64,000 nt of DNA from Chitinophagaceae bacterium (GTDB taxonomy: Bacteria; Bacteroidota; Bacteroidia; Chitinophagales; Chitinophagaceae): positions 248,001-312,000 of the forward strand of contig JADJFD010000005.1 in NCBI GenBank assembly GCA_016708765.1, read 5' to 3'. Position 1 is the stretch's first letter, and each line of letters begins with the position of its first letter. Under the pieces are notes generated by a model. The model was not told where the DNA came from, searched no databases, and worked only from the letters and a program-made list of their open reading frames with translations. Below, in pieces: positions 60,348 to 64,000 of the stretch. Position numbers and translations under genes: made by a program.

Positions 60348-61375
60348 GTATGGAAAGAACAGAAATCGGCGATCTTGGCGAATTTGGCCTGATAGAACAC
60401 CTGACAAGAAATATTGAGATACAAAACGTTTCTACCATATTAGGTGTAGGTGATGATGCAGCCGTAATCGATCATTATGGCAAGCAAACTATTGTAACTA
60501 CTGACTTATTAATAGAAGGTGTACATTTTGATCTTGCTTACACACCATTAAAACATCTCGGTTATAAAAGTGTAGTTGTAAATCTTAGTGATGTGTATGC
60601 GATGAATGCTACGCCTACTCAAATTACCGTTAGCGTTGGCATTAGTAACCGTTTCAGCTTGGAAGCTATAGATGAGTTTTATGAAGGAGTGTATGCGGCT
60701 TGTAATAAATATGGCGTTGATCTTGTAGGTGGCGATACAGCTTCTTCTCAAAAAGGATTTATTATTTCTGTTACCGCCATTGGTGAAGTGGCTCCTGATA
60801 TGTTTGTAAAAAGAAGCACTGCTAAAAACGGAGATTTACTTTGTGTAAGTGGAAATCTTGGTTCGGCATATGTTGGTTTGCTTTTTCTGGAAAGAGAGAA
60901 AAAGATATTTATGGAAAGCCCCGGTGTGCAACCCGACCTTGAAGGTGAATCTTTTGTTATTGGCAAACTGTTGAAACCAGAAGCAAGAAAAGATATTGTT
61001 GAGTTTTTTGAAGAAAAGGAAATCACTCCCACAGCTATGCTGGATGTAAGTGATGGACTCAGTTCTGAAATTCTGCATCTATGCAAAGACAGCAGTCTTG
61101 GCTGTGTATTGTACGAAGAAAAAATACCGATTGCAGAAGAAATGAAAAAGGCCGCATACAAATTTGAAATAGATCCTACTGCTTGTGCGTTAAGTGGTGG
61201 AGAAGATTACGAGTTACTATTTACTATTGCACAAGCCGATCATGATAAGTTGGTTTTAAATGAACAGATCAGTGTGATAGGATACATGACAGATGCAGAC
61301 CAAGGTGCAAATATTCTTACAAAAGGCGGTGGCAAACATAAAATAACTGCGCAGGGCTGGAATCATATGGGATAA
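60344..61375 (+). CDS. thiL: Thiamine-monophosphate kinase
   Basis: A 343-residue enzyme that phosphorylates thiamine monophosphate to the diphosphate. GDLGEFGLIEHLTRN, then ILGVGDDAAVIDHYGKQ, TTDLLIEGVHFD, LVGGDTASS and TAMLDVSDGLSSEILHL are the family blocks. The ATG overlaps the stop of the phosphatase gene, so translation is probably coupled. No TPP riboswitch was seen in the leader, and no other thiamine genes are in the window. Confidence 0.94.
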   Translation: MSMERTEIGDLGEFGLIEHLTRNIEIQNVSTILGVGDDAAVIDHYGKQTIVTTDLLIEGVHFDLAYTPLKHLGYKSVVVNLSDVYAMNATPTQITVSVGISNRFSLEAIDEFYEGVYAACNKYGVDLVGGDTASSQKGFIISVTAIGEVAPDMFVKRSTAKNGDLLCVSGNLGSAYVGLLFLEREKKIFMESPGVQPDLEGESFVIGKLLKPEARKDIVEFFEEKEITPTAMLDVSDGLSSEILHLCKDSSLGCVLYEEKIPIAEEMKKAAYKFEIDPTACALSGGEDYELLFTIAQADHDKLVLNEQISVIGYMTDADQGANILTKGGGKHKITAQGWNHMG

Positions 61376-61424
61376 GTGGTTTAAGCACACAGATGAAATA
61401 ACATTTCACAGCATACAGAATCTG

Positions 61425-61432
61425 TATTTTTG
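61425..61432 (+). promoter_or_regulatory. -7 element before the S41 peptidase gene
   Basis: TATTTTTG, 12 bases before the ATG at 61445. A TTG inside this element would add five codons but is unlikely to be a start. Confidence 0.5.
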
Positions 61433-61444
61433 ACAACAGAGATT

Positions 61445-62767
61445 ATGAGGAGATTAACGACATTGCTTTTCTTTACTTCCGTACTTACCAGCTGCGGCGT
61501 AAGCAAGTCGTCATTTTCGCCGTATCATAAATTTTCTCCGCAAGAGTTACAGAAAGATTTTACTATCTATCAATCAGTATTAGAAAGTCATCATCCCGGT
61601 TTGTATTGGTACACCAGCAAGGATAGTATGGATCATTATTTCAACTGGGGAAAGGAACAGATTAAAGATTCTATGACAGAGCCGCAGTTTAAAAAAATTC
61701 TGAACTACGTAACAGCACAAATAAATTGTGGGCATACGACAGTACGTTCTTCCAAAGCCTGGAATAGCTATCTTGATACAACAAGGCTTGGCAGAATGTT
61801 TCCACTAACCGTAAAAGTGTGGGATGAAGCAATGGTAGTTACTGGCAATCTAAACCGGCGAGACAGTATATTAACAAGAGGAACCATTATCACCCGCATC
61901 AATGAACGTACAAAAGAGGAACTGGTTGATACGATGTTTGCAAATATCTCAACCGATGGTTATAACCGCACACATAAATATCAAACACTAAGCAACAGAG
62001 GTTTTTTTGGTTCTATTTATACTACTCTCTTTGGCATTTCAGATACATATACATTTGGCTATTTAGATTCAACTGGCAAGTCGAAAACAATTACAATACC
62101 TGCTTATAAAGCGGTCCGGGACACATCTGCGAGAACTGGCACAAGGCCTTTCACACCTGCATTGCCACAACCATCCAAAAAAGAAAGAAGAAAGCAAGCT
62201 GCTGATAACGTACGATTATTAAAAATTGATACAGCAAGTCAAACAGCCATGATGGATCTTGCTTCTTTTGGTAAGGGTTATGGTTTGAAAATGTTCTTTA
62301 AGAATTCGTTCAAGGCTTTGCAAAAGAATAATATCAATTATTTAATTATTGATGTTCGCAGTAATGGTGGTGGAAGCGTTACGAATTCCACTTTTATCAG
62401 CCGCTTTATTGCTAAGCAGCAATTCAAAATAAGCGACTCGTTATATGCTATAAGAAAAGGCAGTTCGTATCAAGGCTACATTCAGAATCATTTCTGGAAT
62501 AAACTCTTTATCACTTTTCTTACCAAAAAGAAAAAAGATGGCAATTACCATTTTGGTTTCTTTGAACGGCATTATTACAAACCCAAAAAGAATCATCATT
62601 ATGATGGCAAAGTATATATTCTTACAGGAGGTAATTCTTTTTCTGCCACCACTTTATTTGTAAACTCTATTATAAAGCAAGAAAATGTGACGGTGATAGG
62701 AGAAGAAACTGTAATAAAGATAAGACGCAACAAAAAGACTAATCTTCGCCGTCGTTTATTATCATAA
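61445..62767 (+). CDS. S41 family peptidase, lipoprotein, truncated at its 3' end
   Basis: A 440-residue secreted protease with a lipoprotein signal (LLFFTSVLTSCGVSK). QINCGHTTVRSSK lies in the N-terminal part and the S41 core includes NYLIIDVRSNGGGSVTN and YILTGGNSFSATTLFVN with the catalytic Ser. The frame runs to VIGEET, where the family continues with a GGG-type segment and a further 60-100 residues. Here it instead reads VIKIRRNKKTNL and stops, overlapping the 3' end of the convergent nitrilase gene. The lost end points to a deletion or join near 62705-62715. Confidence 0.8.
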   Translation: MRRLTTLLFFTSVLTSCGVSKSSFSPYHKFSPQELQKDFTIYQSVLESHHPGLYWYTSKDSMDHYFNWGKEQIKDSMTEPQFKKILNYVTAQINCGHTTVRSSKAWNSYLDTTRLGRMFPLTVKVWDEAMVVTGNLNRRDSILTRGTIITRINERTKEELVDTMFANISTDGYNRTHKYQTLSNRGFFGSIYTTLFGISDTYTFGYLDSTGKSKTITIPAYKAVRDTSARTGTRPFTPALPQPSKKERRKQAADNVRLLKIDTASQTAMMDLASFGKGYGLKMFFKNSFKALQKNNINYLIIDVRSNGGGSVTNSTFISRFIAKQQFKISDSLYAIRKGSSYQGYIQNHFWNKLFITFLTKKKKDGNYHFGFFERHYYKPKKNHHYDGKVYILTGGNSFSATTLFVNSIIKQENVTVIGEETVIKIRRNKKTNLRRRLLS

Positions 62768-63542
62768 ATCCATCCGCATCTTTAAGGAAAGGAAGTTTTT
62801 CTCTTACTGATTGCAAATATTCATTTTCTAAAGTGATTGTGAAAACGTCTTCTTCATCCTTCTTTGCATATAACACTTCTCCCATCGGGTCAATTATCAT
62901 ACTGTCGCCGCTGTGGTAAATATCGTTGCCGTCATTTCCCACACGGTTAACGCCTACTACATAACATTGATTTTCTATTGCTCTTGCCTGCAATAATGTT
63001 TTCCATGCATGGCTTCTTCTTTCGGGCCAGTTGGCTACGTATATTAATACATCGTACTCAGGTTCATCTAACTGCAATTGCTGTCTTGCCCAAACAGGAA
63101 AACGTAAATCGTAACAGACCTGTAAGTTTATTCTCCATCCTTTTACAGATGCGATTAATCTTTTACTACCAGCAGTGTAGTGATTATCTTCCCCTGCGTA
63201 AGCAAAGCGATGTCGTTTATCATAAATTCCGTACTCGCCATTGGGGAGCATCCAGATAAGTCGGTTATAATAGTTGCCTTTCTCCTCTGCAATAATGCTA
63301 CCGGTAAGAATTATTTTTTTTTCTGCCGATATTCTTTTCATCCATTGTAACGTCTCTCCGTCTTTTGTTTCTGCAAATAGTTCCGGCTTCATACTAAAGC
63401 CTGTGCTGAACATTTCAGGAAGTACCACCATTTCTGTTTTCTTTTTAATGCTGCTAATCTTTTGCTCAAGCATTTGCAGGTTGGCGGCTTTATCTTCCCA
63501 ATGCAAGTTGGTTTGTATCGTTGTTATAGAGAGTGATGACAT
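62739..63542 (-). CDS. Nitrilase-family omega-amidase (YafV-like)
   Basis: A 267-residue carbon-nitrogen hydrolase. The catalytic triad is complete: Glu in VVLPEMFSTGF, Lys in YDKRHRF and Cys in LQVCYDLRFPVW. GNDIYHSGDSMIIDPMGEVLY is the C-terminal family block. YafV-type enzymes remove ammonia from omega-amides such as 2-oxoglutaramate. No signal peptide. It is convergent with the truncated peptidase gene and its own end is intact (FMIINDGED). Confidence 0.9.
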   Translation of the reverse strand: MSSLSITTIQTNLHWEDKAANLQMLEQKISSIKKKTEMVVLPEMFSTGFSMKPELFAETKDGETLQWMKRISAEKKIILTGSIIAEEKGNYYNRLIWMLPNGEYGIYDKRHRFAYAGEDNHYTAGSKRLIASVKGWRINLQVCYDLRFPVWARQQLQLDEPEYDVLIYVANWPERRSHAWKTLLQARAIENQCYVVGVNRVGNDGNDIYHSGDSMIIDPMGEVLYAKKDEEDVFTITLENEYLQSVREKLPFLKDADGFMIINDGED

Positions 63543-63727
63543 TTTCTTAATTCGGTTTCAATAATAAAAATAATTGGTATTTATGAAATATAACATAAAA
63601 AAAGCAGTTCCTTTTGTGAAGCTCTAATAAGCATAAAATTTTTGCCATTAATCTATTTGGAAATATTGTAAATAAGGGATTTAAAGAATCGTAATAATAA
63701 TAACAAACCTACCTATCAAGTTCTTTG

Positions 63728-63735
63728 TAAATTTG
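63728..63735 (+). promoter_or_regulatory. -7 element before the saccharopine-dehydrogenase-like gene
   Basis: TAAATTTG, 18 bases before the ATG at 63754. Confidence 0.5.
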
Positions 63736-63753
63736 CCATTCAAATTATTTACT

Positions 63754-64000
63754 ATGACGATTGCTGTATTAGGGGCTGGCATGGTAGGCCGTGCCATTGC
63801 ATTGGATCTTGCCAATGAATATAAAGTAACTTGTTTCGACCTGAATGCTTTTAATCTGGAGAAAGTAAAAACCAGAAACGATACTATTGAAATAGTCGCT
63901 GCCGACCTTTCACAGTTTACTGAATACAAAACATGGTTCTCCCCTTTTGATTTGGTTGTGACTGCTGTGCCAGGCTTTATGGGTTATAAAACACTAGAAG
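63754..64000 (+). CDS. Saccharopine dehydrogenase-like NAD(P)-binding protein, N-terminal part (window edge)
   Basis: The visible 82 residues begin MTIAVLGAGMVGRAIALDLA, a clear Rossmann NAD(P) motif, followed by FDLNAFNLEKVK (with the acidic residue after beta-2) and FDLVVTAVPGFMGYKTLE. This opening matches the saccharopine dehydrogenase/Lys9-like reductases. The gene continues beyond the window. A promoter element is upstream, and the intergenic gap to the nitrilase gene is about 211 bases with no other feature seen. Confidence 0.82.
   Translation, partial: MTIAVLGAGMVGRAIALDLANEYKVTCFDLNAFNLEKVKTRNDTIEIVAADLSQFTEYKTWFSPFDLVVTAVPGFMGYKTLE

Overview
The window is a 64 kb stretch of a low-GC Bacteroidota chromosome, most likely from the Chitinophagaceae or a close relative. 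Several things point there: promoters of the TANNTTTG (-7) type just upstream of start codons, weak or absent Shine-Dalgarno sequences, a type IX secretion sorting domain, the gliding protein GldC, DUF4290 and DUF6089 proteins, and the block nadK / DUF6089 / uppS / bamA / two ompH / murI. No rRNA, tRNA, CRISPR array, integrase or transposase was found.

Layout. 1-4600: end of a tRNA-dihydrouridine synthase, glutathione peroxidase, a GxxExxY gene between imperfect inverted repeats, aldehyde dehydrogenase, tadA and superoxide dismutase. 4600-6215: LuxR-type response regulator, yidD, rnpA, rpmH. 6460-19400: a long minus-strand envelope block (murI, two Skp-like chaperones, bamA, uppS, DUF6089, nadK, a second Omp85-like protein, CBS protein, alpha/beta hydrolase, cvpA, yqeY, gldC). 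19430-26310: glycosyltransferase, T9SS cargo protein, DUF4290 protein, murA, an amino-acid permease and a GNAT acetyltransferase. 26311-31670: an accessory zone with a direct repeat pair, a truncated copy of the permease 5' end, a Rieske-flavodoxin fusion, and an operon-like set XRE regulator / PD-(D/E)XK-DUF2075 helicase / PLD nuclease that looks like a defence module. 31670-39440: phosphodiesterase, NamZ-type DUF1343, GreA-like factor, glutamate synthase-like flavoprotein, small secreted proteins, thioredoxin-like protein and alcohol dehydrogenase. 39500-45960: a molybdenum hydroxylase locus (THEP1-like NTPase, membrane protein, xdhA, xdhB, xdhC). 46025-64000: two paralogous M23 peptidases, a class IV aminotransferase, P1 peptidase, purT, a nicotinamide-nucleotide salvage pair (pnuC, nadR-like), mtgA, LysE, GH3-like, a glycosyltransferase fusion, inositol monophosphatase, thiL, S41 peptidase, nitrilase and the start of a saccharopine-dehydrogenase-like gene.

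A notable property is the number of broken reading frames: seven apparent single-base losses in homopolymer runs (five genes), two in-frame TAA codons, and one truncated 3' end. The uniform homopolymer-minus-one signature suggests that many are assembly or sequencing errors rather than real decay, so the reconstructed full spans are given together with the open pieces.

The best candidate for an undescribed system is the XRE / nuclease-helicase / PLD set at 28366-31460. Short intergenic inverted repeats and hairpins are common, and several have been absorbed into gene ends.
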